Assembly (NCBI RefSeq): GCF_014637795.1
Contig: NZ_BMFD01000001.1
Location: forward strand, 1 to 64,000
Length of the DNA: 64,000 bases
DNA from: Belliella aquatica
GTDB lineage: Bacteria; Bacteroidota; Bacteroidia; Cytophagales; Cyclobacteriaceae
Reading direction: 5' to 3'
The first letter of the stretch is position 1. Every line of letters starts with the position of its first letter. Shown here piece after piece: positions 7,830 through 16,449 of the stretch. The notes under the pieces are model-generated. The model was not told where the DNA came from, ran no database searches, and saw only the letters and a program-made list of their open reading frames with translations. The translations under genes were made by a program, and so were the position numbers.

Positions 7830-9980
7830 ATGAAAATACTCGCCATCTTCTTTTTATTCATTCAATCTCAGCTGCTTTTAGCCCAAACCAATATCCAAGG
7901 TGTTGTAAAGGGTCAAAGTGGAGAAACGATCCCTGGCGTAAACATTTTTCTCAAAGGAACTTATGAGGGAGTTTCTTCGGAAATCGACGGAAGCTACAAG
8001 CTTGAAACCACTTTAACAGGAGAGTATATCCTTGTCTTCCAAGCGATGGGTTATAATTCCTTGGAAAAGGAAATTTCACTACAAGGAGAATCTCTCGTTT
8101 TAGAAGTGACACTTCGAGAAGCAATCAATGAAATGACCGCTGTCACCATCAGCGCTGGAGCAATGGAGGCATCAGATGAAAAAAAGGCTGTTGTACTCAA
8201 GCCTATTGATATTGTAACAGTCCCTTCAGCTATGGGCGATATCATTGGCGCATTTCAGACTTTGCCGGGCACTGCAAATGTTGGCAATGATGGGCGACTA
8301 TTTGTCCGCGGTGGAGATGCTTCTGAGACAGCTATTTTCATTGATGGTATGAAGGTGGCCAATGCTTTTGGCACAACGGCATCGAATGTCCCCACACGTA
8401 CAAGGTTTAACCCTAACCTCTTCAAAGGATCATTTTTCAGCACGGGAGGGTATTCTGCAGAATATGGACAGACTTTGTCATCAGCATTGGCTCTCAATAC
8501 TGTGGATATTCCTTTGAGAAATCAAGGTGATTTAAGTATCATGTCTGTGGGAGGAGGTTTTGCGCAAACTCTCACAAGTGAAAAAAATAGCATTACTGCT
8601 TCGGCCAATTATTTCGATCTATCACCATATCAAGGTCTAATCCGTCAAAACTTCGATTGGGAAAGAGCACCTTTCGGATGGGATGCTGAAATAGCAGCCA
8701 AACAAAAATGGGGAAAAAGTGGCATGATCAAAGCCTACGTTCATACAGAGTCTAGTGGTATGAAAATTTGGACTAAACAACCTGATTCAGAAGGCAGAGG
8801 TCAGCTAGTAGATATTAACAACAAATACACTTTTGCTCAAAGCTCATTTAAGCAAATAGGAAAAAATGATTGGAGCTATTATGGGGGTTTTTCTTACTCC
8901 AACAACATTGATGATTTCAAAATCGCAGCAGATGAAATCAGAAACCAAAACAAACTATTTCATGGGAAAATGGCAGCAGTAAAAAGCTTTTCTGATAAAT
9001 TCTCTATAAAAACAGGATTGGAATCCTACTTCATCCGATATTCTGAACAATTAATTTCGCAGGATTTGAAAAGAGAGATTGTAGATAATCAATATAACCT
9101 TTTTACAGAAGCCGACTATTATTTGAGCAACAAGCTAGTATTTCGAGGAGGTTTGCGTTCAGGACATAGCTCCTTGGCAAACCAAACTTGGCTTGATCCC
9201 AGGTTTTCATTGGCATACAAATTCGAAAACGAAGGACAGGTTTCCTTGGCTGCGGGTACATTCAACCAAATGCCACTTGAAGAACTCAGAATCATCAATC
9301 CAACACTTCAGAACACAAAAGCAGAACACCTGATTTTGAATTATTTCATCAACAAAAATGGAAGAACTATTCGTGCAGAAGCATTCTACAAAGGGTACAA
9401 TAACCTGATAACCTTTGAAGGGCAGCGATTCAATTATCAAAAAATAGAACAAACTGGAGAAGGATTTGCCCAAGGCTTTGATATCTTTTACAGAGACCAA
9501 AAATCAATCAAAAACACTGATTTTTGGATCACATACAGCTTTGTAGATAGCAAAAGACAGTTTGCCAGATTTACTGAAATGGTGCAACCTTCCTTTGCTC
9601 CTCGCCAAAATGCTTCAGTTGTAGTCAAACATTTTGTGGGCAAACTCAAATCTCAGTTTGGAACCTCATTCAGCATCAATGATGGCTACACCTACCATAA
9701 TCCAAATTTGCCAGGACAGATGAATTCCAAAACTAGGTCATTCCAAGACATGAGTGTGAGTTGGAGCTATTTACCCAAACCAAATTTGATCATTCATTTA
9801 GCTTGCTCAAATATACTGGGAAGAGAAAATGTATTTGGATATCAATTCAGTGAGCAGGCAAATGATAATGGAATTTATGAAGGCAGGCCAATCGGTATGC
9901 AAGCTCCTAGATTCCTATTTCTTGGAATATTTATCACTCTTTCAAAAGACAAAACAGCAAATCAATTAAACAACTTATAA
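7830..9980 (+). CDS. TonB-dependent outer-membrane receptor
   Basis: The 716-residue receptor has a signal peptide (about 1-18, ending LLAQ), a carboxypeptidase-regulatory-like domain (about 20-105, with PGVNIFLKGT), a plug (about 130-235, with RGGDASETAIFIDGM) and a beta-barrel to the end. It imports an unidentified large substrate across the outer membrane using TonB energy. The stop lies 11 bp before the next gene, so the two are very likely co-transcribed. No substrate can be inferred. Confidence 0.93.
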   Translation: MKILAIFFLFIQSQLLLAQTNIQGVVKGQSGETIPGVNIFLKGTYEGVSSEIDGSYKLETTLTGEYILVFQAMGYNSLEKEISLQGESLVLEVTLREAINEMTAVTISAGAMEASDEKKAVVLKPIDIVTVPSAMGDIIGAFQTLPGTANVGNDGRLFVRGGDASETAIFIDGMKVANAFGTTASNVPTRTRFNPNLFKGSFFSTGGYSAEYGQTLSSALALNTVDIPLRNQGDLSIMSVGGGFAQTLTSEKNSITASANYFDLSPYQGLIRQNFDWERAPFGWDAEIAAKQKWGKSGMIKAYVHTESSGMKIWTKQPDSEGRGQLVDINNKYTFAQSSFKQIGKNDWSYYGGFSYSNNIDDFKIAADEIRNQNKLFHGKMAAVKSFSDKFSIKTGLESYFIRYSEQLISQDLKREIVDNQYNLFTEADYYLSNKLVFRGGLRSGHSSLANQTWLDPRFSLAYKFENEGQVSLAAGTFNQMPLEELRIINPTLQNTKAEHLILNYFINKNGRTIRAEAFYKGYNNLITFEGQRFNYQKIEQTGEGFAQGFDIFYRDQKSIKNTDFWITYSFVDSKRQFARFTEMVQPSFAPRQNASVVVKHFVGKLKSQFGTSFSINDGYTYHNPNLPGQMNSKTRSFQDMSVSWSYLPKPNLIIHLACSNILGRENVFGYQFSEQANDNGIYEGRPIGMQAPRFLFLGIFITLSKDKTANQLNNL

Positions 9981-9991
9981 AAACAAAAATT

Positions 9992-10642
9992 ATGAAAAAG
10001 ATCAATTCAATTATCGCAATTCTATTCCTAAGCATCAGCATTTCTTTTGCAAATGAAGAATACCAAGCAGCTATGCTCAAGGAAATTCAAGTTATGAATC
10101 AAGCTGGACCAGCTTCGGATTTACAGAAATCGGCAAATTCATTCGCTCGAATAGCCCAAATGAATCCTGAAGAATGGCTACCGCATTATTATGCTGGACT
10201 GGCCTTAGCAAACGCATCATTTAGAAGCCAGGAAGGAGCTGCTGAAAAAGATGTTTTATTGGAAGAAGCAAAGAAGCATGTTGCGAAAGCAGCCGCAATT
10301 TCCTCAAACAATTCTGAAATAGTCGCTTTAGATGGCTATATCACTATGGCCGAATTAGCTATTGACCCAGCCTCTCGAGGACAGTATCTCTCTCCTTTAG
10401 CCATGCAAAAATTCGGAAAAGCTGTAGATTTAAATAGAAAAAATCCAAGAGCCATCATGATGTTGGGACAAATGGAATTAGGTATGGCTGAGTTTTTTGG
10501 AACAGGTCCTGCCAAAGGATGTGGTCTGATCACTGCAAGCTTAGAATTATTCGAAAAAGAGGCTGAATCCAAAAACCCAAATGAAATCTTACCTAGTTGG
10601 GGCAAAGAAATGGCAGAACAAATAAAGACTAATTGTAACTAA
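9992..10642 (+). CDS. Secreted TPR-like partner of the TonB receptor
   Basis: The 216-residue protein has a signal peptide (about 1-20, ending SFAN). The mature chain is alpha-helical and Ala-rich, with repeating segments (PEEWLPHYYAGLALANAS, then KHVAKAAAISSNNSEIVALDGY and FGKAVDLNRKNPRAIMMLGQ) that fit tetratricopeptide-like helices. It lies 11 bp behind the receptor gene, suggesting a periplasmic accessory role. The function is unproven. Confidence 0.7.
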   Translation: MKKINSIIAILFLSISISFANEEYQAAMLKEIQVMNQAGPASDLQKSANSFARIAQMNPEEWLPHYYAGLALANASFRSQEGAAEKDVLLEEAKKHVAKAAAISSNNSEIVALDGYITMAELAIDPASRGQYLSPLAMQKFGKAVDLNRKNPRAIMMLGQMELGMAEFFGTGPAKGCGLITASLELFEKEAESKNPNEILPSWGKEMAEQIKTNCN

Positions 10643-10671
10643 GCCATTTATATCAACTCTCGCCAAAAATA

Positions 10672-10740
10672 AAGCCTGTCAGGTCATCTGAATCAAAAAA
10701 AGAAATTTATACTTTCTTGAATCTAAGGAGCTGACAGGCA
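10672..10740. other. Distant inverted repeat after the receptor operon
   Basis: GCCTGTCAG and CTGACAGGC are perfect 9-bp arms about 50 bp apart, with AT-rich DNA between and after. It may be a weak transcription end for the receptor/TPR-like pair, but it lacks a tight loop and a T-run. Confidence 0.35.
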
Positions 10741-10879
10741 TTTAAATCTTTCGAAAGAAATAATTAGCATTGAAATTCTGGCCAGATTGAAAAGAGATAA
10801 GTAAGAAAAGCATTTTTAACTATCTTTATTTGGTCAAGAAGCACTACTTAAATTGAAATTTACTTGAAGTCAAAATCGA

Positions 10880-11941
10880 ATGAATAAGAATTATCTCAAA
10901 TATTCAACAGTCACATCTTCTTTCAAGCATTTCATCCTCCTGAATGCTGGGCTTGCATTTGGCCTAATGTTCATCTTCTGTCCCTCATGCTTTTTTTCTC
11001 TAGATGGAATAATATCTCTGCTTCCCGACTTTATTTTTTCATTTTGCATATCGAGCTTTTTAAGTTTTGGTGGGTCATGGATTGAGGGTTATTATAATGA
11101 AAGAATCTCTTGGATAGAAGCTCCAGTGAAGCGCCTTTTACTTACTGCAATCACTTACTTAGTTTATTCCTTTACTATCAGTATTATTTTATTGACCATT
11201 TACATCACTTATTCAAATCCTGAAGTAACATTGAGCAACATAAGCTGGGTGAGAGTGATGAAAAATGCGATTTTGCCCACTGGCATAGCAGTGATAATCA
11301 TTACCATATTCATTGCCAGATCTTGGCTATTCGAATGGAAGATTGCTGCTATCGAAGCAGAAAAACTCAAGTCTGAAAATCTTGCTAGTCAATATCAATC
11401 TTTAAAAGATCAACTCAATCCACATTTTTTATTTAATTCATTAAATGTGCTCAGTAACTTGGTTTATGAAAGTGCTGATAAATCGGCTGAATTTATACAG
11501 CAATTGTCACGCATCTATCGCTATGTGTTAGATGTTCAGGATGAAGAATTGATAAGCTTGGAAATGGAAATTGATTTTGCGCTCAATTATTTGAGTCTTC
11601 AAAAAATCCGGTTTGAGCAAAGCTTGGAATTCCACATCGATGTCTTCGAATCAAAAAACTGGTCGATCCCGCCATTATCACTTCAACTGCTGTTGGAAAA
11701 TGCCATCAAGCATAATGTAACCAGTGAAACTAAGCCATTGAAAATTTGGATTGGCATAGAAGATCAAAAGTTGGTGGTGAAAAATAACATTCAACCCAAA
11801 TTGAATAAAGAAGCAAATTCCGGAATCGGTCTTAATAACATCACAAAACGCTACAATCTTTTGAGTGAAACTTCACCAGAAATAACTCAAACTGAAAAAG
11901 AATTTATCGTCAAATTACCTCTACTGAAAGTTTCTAAATAA
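10880..11941 (+). CDS. LytS-type sensor histidine kinase
   Basis: The 353-residue protein begins with four hydrophobic segments (about residues 18-38, 42-66, 85-110 and 128-148). A short coiled coil and the His_kinase domain follow. The phosphorylated His is probably His182 in the PHFLFNSLN motif. The ATP-binding part has LLLENAIKHN (N-box) and GIGLNNITKRY (G-box). No sensor domain is visible beyond the membrane part. Its stop overlaps the start of the response regulator gene (TAATG), so the two form one unit. The signal is unknown. Confidence 0.93.
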   Translation: MNKNYLKYSTVTSSFKHFILLNAGLAFGLMFIFCPSCFFSLDGIISLLPDFIFSFCISSFLSFGGSWIEGYYNERISWIEAPVKRLLLTAITYLVYSFTISIILLTIYITYSNPEVTLSNISWVRVMKNAILPTGIAVIIITIFIARSWLFEWKIAAIEAEKLKSENLASQYQSLKDQLNPHFLFNSLNVLSNLVYESADKSAEFIQQLSRIYRYVLDVQDEELISLEMEIDFALNYLSLQKIRFEQSLEFHIDVFESKNWSIPPLSLQLLLENAIKHNVTSETKPLKIWIGIEDQKLVVKNNIQPKLNKEANSGIGLNNITKRYNLLSETSPEITQTEKEFIVKLPLLKVSK

Positions 11942-12693
11942 TGAATATACTCATCATAGAAGACGAAAATCCGGCCGCGAAAAGACTGATGCAGCTAATC
12001 AAGGAAGTCCTCCCTGAAGCATTTTTATACGGAAATTTAGATAGTATCGAGTCATCAATTGACTGGCTAAGTTCGAATCCTGCACCGGATTTGATTTTCT
12101 GTGATATCCAATTAGCTGACGGTTTGAGTTTTTCGATTTTTGAAAATATCGAAGTCAATTCACCTATTATTTTTACCACTGCCTTTGATCAATATGCCAT
12201 CAAGGCGTTTAAACTCAATTCTATTGATTACCTCCTCAAGCCAATCGACCCCAAAGAATTGAAGCATGCCATAGAGAAATTTCAACAGCAAACTCAAACT
12301 CCAACTTTGGATTTCAATAAAATTAAAGAGATAATTCAAGCTGAAAACAAGACTTATAAAAGCAGATTCTTAGTCAAAATCGGTGAAAAAATTCAATCTA
12401 TTACAACTTCAGATGCCGCATATTTTTACAGTGAAGAGCGGATTACTTTTTTGAAAACTTACGAAAACAAAAAATTCATTTTAGACTATACCTTAGACCA
12501 ACTTGAAAACATGCTTGAACCCAAACAATTCTTCCGACTCAATAGAAAATACATTACCTCATTTTCTTCCATATCCGAGATTCACACTTACTCAAACAGC
12601 CGCTTAAAAATCATTCTAAAAGACTGTTTGGACAATGATATTTTAGTTAGTCGCGAAAAAGTGGGAGCGTTTAAAGATTGGTTAGATGGGTAA
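11941..12693 (+). CDS. LytTR-family response regulator
   Basis: The 250-residue protein has a receiver domain (1-120) with acidic pocket residues Glu7/Asp8, phosphoacceptor Asp55, Thr80 and Lys100 (LLKPID), and a LytTR DNA-binding domain (about 150-248). It is the partner of the LytS-type kinase upstream, with overlapping stop and start codons. Such pairs regulate envelope or transport genes in Bacteroidota. The targets cannot be told from this sequence. Confidence 0.94.
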   Translation: MNILIIEDENPAAKRLMQLIKEVLPEAFLYGNLDSIESSIDWLSSNPAPDLIFCDIQLADGLSFSIFENIEVNSPIIFTTAFDQYAIKAFKLNSIDYLLKPIDPKELKHAIEKFQQQTQTPTLDFNKIKEIIQAENKTYKSRFLVKIGEKIQSITTSDAAYFYSEERITFLKTYENKKFILDYTLDQLENMLEPKQFFRLNRKYITSFSSISEIHTYSNSRLKIILKDCLDNDILVSREKVGAFKDWLDG

Positions 12694-12886
12694 ATAAAAA
12701 ACAAGTTTAAGGGCTAAGTTTCTAATCCTTTCAATATTTGGTTTTTGTAAAAACCACACCTTTCTTTGACTTCAATTTTAACCACAAGGAACACTAAGAT
12801 TTCTACAAAGGGGACTAGGAAGGAAAAAAGTGTCATTTAGGGGAATTGCCACCGTGAACTTTTGAAAAGTTAAATCCTCAGTGAAC

Positions 12887-12932
12887 ACGCCTAATTTTTA
12901 CGAACGTAATCGAAAAATTAGGCGTATTTTTT
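12887..12932. terminator. Bidirectional terminator between convergent genes
   Basis: The arms ACGCCTAATTTTT and AAAAATTAGGCGT form a 13-bp stem with a short loop, followed by ATTTTTTA on the plus strand. The hairpin serves the LytTR gene and possibly the TonB receptor gene on the other strand. A second partial copy of the arm (TATTAGGTGA) lies just beyond. Confidence 0.8.
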
Positions 12933-12963
12933 AGATTATAATCGAAATATTAGGTGAAATCTA

Positions 12964-15144
12964 TTATTTTAACCTCAGCTTCACTCCTCCGTTGATGACA
13001 AATCCGTCGAGTGGTGCGTAGATTTCTCGGAAACTAGGATTATCTATACTTCCTGTGAAAATGGTATCAAAACGCGTTTGACGGGCATCTAGGAAATTTT
13101 CGAAATTGATAAATACCGAAAATTTCTCCCAAATCTTCTCCGCCATAAAGCCCATGATCCAATAAGACTGCCCGACCGAACCATCACTCAAGCGTTGCTG
13201 ACTGAAATAGTAGGACTCCCAGCCAATTTTCCACTTGTCATGGACTTCATAGAAAAGTACGGAATTGATCCTGTGTTTCGGGGTCAGAGGATTGTCTCTA
13301 ACAACTCCATTCGAATTGATCTTGGCGTGGGTATAGGTATATCCCATAAACCATTTGAAATCCCGAAATGTCCATTTCACATTGGTCTCCGTGCCCTTAG
13401 TGTCACTGTACCCGTCAATGTTGACGAATCTAAATTCAGAACTACCAATTTGCTCCAAGAACAATGGATTGCTCAGATATGTGTAGAAAAACAAATGGTT
13501 GACGCTGAAAAACAGTTGGTCATTGAATAAGGAAGCCTTGTAATTCAAATCCCAATTGAGTCCATAACTTTTCTCCAAAGTATTGAAATCAGCATCGATT
13601 GGCTGAATATTCTGATACTGCAACCTTTCACTTTCTTCGGTGAAAATCGTCGGTGCCTTGTATCCCAAGCCTCCACCAAACCTAGAACTGAAATTCAGAT
13701 TTGCCTTGTACATCAAGGCTATCCTCGGCAGTACTGCCAGCCCATAATCCAGCACATAATCCGTCCTCAAACCAGATTCTAATACCCACTTTTGACTCAA
13801 ATTGGTATTATTCTGTACAAAAGCACCAAAAGTATTGAGGTTATAATCCCTTACCGGAAAGCTGTTGGTCTGCTCTTCTTTGAATGCTTCTGTCCAGAGG
13901 TTTCCGCCAATCACCCAATCTGTTTTCTCGCGATCTAGTCTATAATTGACCTCAGTAAATGTAGATTGCTGCACCGCATTGAAATCATAATTTCGAGTCC
14001 CAAGTTTACGATCAAAGTGATTGTAACTATTTTTGACTTGAAGCTTGCGCCCTTCTCCCATTTCGTGATTCAGAACAAACTGACTGCTAATTCGCTCACT
14101 TAAATTCCTCTCGAAAAAAGCTTGTTGATTTTCTCGATCTCCTTTGAGATATTCCATATTTCCTCCTACCCGATCTTCAAGCGATAAATTCAAACCAAAT
14201 TCGACATCAGTTCTTGAAGTAGGGTAGAGAAATACTTTTGGGTTGAAAGTAAAGCGATCGAACTTAGGGATAGCACTCAAGCCGATGTCGGCAGGATCAA
14301 ATGGAGCATTTGTGTTGTAAGCAGCAAAGATTGTGGTACCGATCTTATCATTTCGCTTTCCATAAAACCCTGACGCATCCAAACCTCCAGCATTTGTACC
14401 ATTCAGAACAAAACTCAACTCGCCTTCCTCAGTAGGTCTTTTTGAAATCAAATTGACCAAACCTGCGATAGCTCCTCCACCATAGAGCGTAGAAGCAGAA
14501 CCTTTGATTAGCTCCACTTGCTGCAGGTCCAAAGGCGGAATCTGTAATAAACCAAGACCACTTGCTGCGCCAGAATAAAGTGGAAGGCCATCTTTCAAAA
14601 TCTGCGTGTAGCGCCCATCCAAACCTTGGATTCTGATACCTGCATTGGCTGATGTCGGAGAAGTAACCTGCACTTGGATCCCTGTACTTTCACTCAAGAG
14701 CACTCGGATATCTCCTGGCTTCATGTTGACTTTTTCGTCCAATTCCTCTCCGGCAATGAACTCCACCCGAGTAGGAATATCTTCAATAGAGCGGGAACTC
14801 CTTGTTGATGAAATGGTCACCGTTTCCATCTCATCATGTGACTCATGCAAGAGAATTTCCAAAGGCATATTTTGAGCATCATCAGGCCAATTGATGGTCA
14901 TTTGTTTGCTTTCAAATCCAACCAATTGAAATCGCAAGGTGATTTTTCCTATTGGAGGATTTGAGAAAATAATCAAGCCATTTTCATCAGAGACAGCCCC
15001 TTGTTTATTTTCTAAAATAAGCATGGCAACTCCCATCAAAGGAGTGTTTTCATGTTCATCCTTGACAATTACCTGAAGATCCTGTGCCCATAAAGAAGAC
15101 GCTATACTTAGCCATAGAAGGCCAAATACATATAAATTTTTCAT
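12964..15144 (-). CDS. TonB-dependent receptor, possibly metal-related
   Basis: The 726-residue receptor has a signal peptide (1-20, ending LWAQ), a carboxypeptidase-regulatory-like domain (about 22-105), a plug (about 115-225, with RIQGLDGRYTQILKDGLPLYSG) and a barrel. It uses TonB energy to import its substrate. Upstream on the same strand lies a His/Cys-rich small periplasmic protein of the kind often found beside metal-linked TonB receptors, so a copper, zinc or other metal complex is a plausible substrate (inference only). Confidence 0.92.
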   Translation of the reverse strand: MKNLYVFGLLWLSIASSLWAQDLQVIVKDEHENTPLMGVAMLILENKQGAVSDENGLIIFSNPPIGKITLRFQLVGFESKQMTINWPDDAQNMPLEILLHESHDEMETVTISSTRSSRSIEDIPTRVEFIAGEELDEKVNMKPGDIRVLLSESTGIQVQVTSPTSANAGIRIQGLDGRYTQILKDGLPLYSGAASGLGLLQIPPLDLQQVELIKGSASTLYGGGAIAGLVNLISKRPTEEGELSFVLNGTNAGGLDASGFYGKRNDKIGTTIFAAYNTNAPFDPADIGLSAIPKFDRFTFNPKVFLYPTSRTDVEFGLNLSLEDRVGGNMEYLKGDRENQQAFFERNLSERISSQFVLNHEMGEGRKLQVKNSYNHFDRKLGTRNYDFNAVQQSTFTEVNYRLDREKTDWVIGGNLWTEAFKEEQTNSFPVRDYNLNTFGAFVQNNTNLSQKWVLESGLRTDYVLDYGLAVLPRIALMYKANLNFSSRFGGGLGYKAPTIFTEESERLQYQNIQPIDADFNTLEKSYGLNWDLNYKASLFNDQLFFSVNHLFFYTYLSNPLFLEQIGSSEFRFVNIDGYSDTKGTETNVKWTFRDFKWFMGYTYTHAKINSNGVVRDNPLTPKHRINSVLFYEVHDKWKIGWESYYFSQQRLSDGSVGQSYWIMGFMAEKIWEKFSVFINFENFLDARQTRFDTIFTGSIDNPSFREIYAPLDGFVINGGVKLRLK

Positions 15145-15243
15145 AAAATTATAATGTGATGTTGGGAAAAATTAAAATATAAACCCTTTGTAGTCTATAA
15201 AGACTAAAAAGGAAATGCCAAAATAATGGCTACTCATAAAAAT

Positions 15244-15549
15244 TTAAGATAGCCTTGGGGGCTGCCATATTTGTATACTTGATGTAGGATATTCTGATTG
15301 GATCAAAATAGCATTTGTGATTTGCAAAGGCTCAAATTCGAGGCCTTCAAATTGCCATACCATTTCATAGACAAAAAGAGAACACAACTTACAAATTGAA
15401 AAAGGAGGACAGCATTGATTATTAGCATGATCAGATTCATGTTGCTCAGTGTGATCAGGCCCATGATCGCATTGATCTTGAGCATGAAGAGGAGACAGCA
15501 TCATCATGATCAGATAAAAGAGCAAAGCAAATGAAAACGCTTTTTTCAT
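15244..15549 (-). CDS. Small His/Cys-rich periplasmic protein (HYC_CC_PP/DUF6660-like)
   Basis: The 101-residue protein has a signal peptide (about 1-24, ending LHAQ). The mature N-terminus is rich in potential metal ligands: Cys27, His29, His33, His37, His41, then Cys46-Cys47-Pro-Pro and Cys53/Cys56 (CKLC). This resembles small Bacteroidota proteins grouped as HYC_CC_PP or DUF6660, commonly next to TonB receptors. It is probably the first gene of a unit with the receptor 99 bp downstream. Metal sensing or delivery is a guess from residue content and context. Confidence 0.7.
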   Translation of the reverse strand: MKKAFSFALLFYLIMMMLSPLHAQDQCDHGPDHTEQHESDHANNQCCPPFSICKLCSLFVYEMVWQFEGLEFEPLQITNAILIQSEYPTSSIQIWQPPRLS

Positions 15550-15582
15550 AATATAAAAATAGGAAAAAAAATCAAAAATATT

Positions 15583-16344
15583 CTATTGCCCAGCTTGAGC
15601 AAGAACAAGCTGAGATTGAATCAGATTTTTCATGGTTTTGATTCTTTTTGACCCATAATAAGATTCCGCTTGATTGATATAATTATAAGCCAAGTCTATT
15701 TCTCCTTTATTGTTGTGAAAAATAGCCTTATTAAAATACTCGAGCCCTTTTAGCTCACGAACTTCAATGACTTTAAATACAACAGGGTTTAATATTTCTG
15801 AAACCAACTGATGAGTAGGCTCAAGGTAAAAAGTATCTCTCGAAGGCTTTACCTCTTCAAATTCAGCAAGATAAGCTGCCACATCTGCCGGTTTGTAGAT
15901 AAATCCTTCATAATTATCCGTTGATTCTAAGATCACATAGTCACCATCTAAAACAACCCTGACAAAAACATGATAGGAAGTCTCAATGACATCAAATTCA
16001 AACCCATAACTTTCTAAGAATACTGAAAGCAGCAATGATCCACTGACACAATCAAACCTTCCTTCTTGCATCAAATCATCAATTCCAGAAAACTGACTAT
16101 AAGTACCTAAAAGATATTTTTGGCTTCTATAAAATAGCATTTTGAGGAATTTTTGACTTTTCCCATATTTTGAAAAATCAGTTTTCAATTTGCTATTGAG
16201 CTTTTGGAAATTTGAATTTTGTGACTCCCAGTGCTTGATGAAGTTTTCTAGAGAAAAATCTGCTTCTTTTCCTTCATTTGGAGGCATAGCAATTCCCTGA
16301 AAGGAAATAAAAATAGCCAAAATGAAGAATAATAAGCGTTTCAT
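15583..16344 (-). CDS. Secreted transglutaminase-like protein
   Basis: The 253-residue protein has a signal peptide (1-19). The core fits a transglutaminase-like cysteine-protease fold: Cys99 in RFDCVSGSLL, His125 in SYHVFVRV and Asp143 in ILESTDN form a plausible catalytic triad in the usual order. The C-terminal 60 residues resemble a helical repeat. It lies 33 bp upstream of the His/Cys-rich protein gene on the same strand, so all three genes down to the TonB receptor may be co-transcribed. The target is unknown. Confidence 0.75.
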   Translation of the reverse strand: MKRLLFFILAIFISFQGIAMPPNEGKEADFSLENFIKHWESQNSNFQKLNSKLKTDFSKYGKSQKFLKMLFYRSQKYLLGTYSQFSGIDDLMQEGRFDCVSGSLLLSVFLESYGFEFDVIETSYHVFVRVVLDGDYVILESTDNYEGFIYKPADVAAYLAEFEEVKPSRDTFYLEPTHQLVSEILNPVVFKVIEVRELKGLEYFNKAIFHNNKGEIDLAYNYINQAESYYGSKRIKTMKNLIQSQLVLAQAGQ

Positions 16345-16393
16345 GTTCTAATGTTATGGAATTGTTAAGTGAATTTAACAATATATTAACATT

Positions 16394-16430
16394 AAAACAA
16401 AAAAGCCCTCGCCATGTTTGGCAAGGGCTT
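16394..16430 (-). terminator. Terminator of the 16450-19332 receptor gene
   Basis: The stem AAGCCCTCGCCA/TGGCAAGGGCTT has a TGTT loop. Reading the minus strand, it is followed by a run of T (the A-run at 16396-16404). It sits just past the stop codon of the receptor gene. Confidence 0.85.
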
Positions 16431-16449
16431 ATAAAATAAGTTTAAAATA

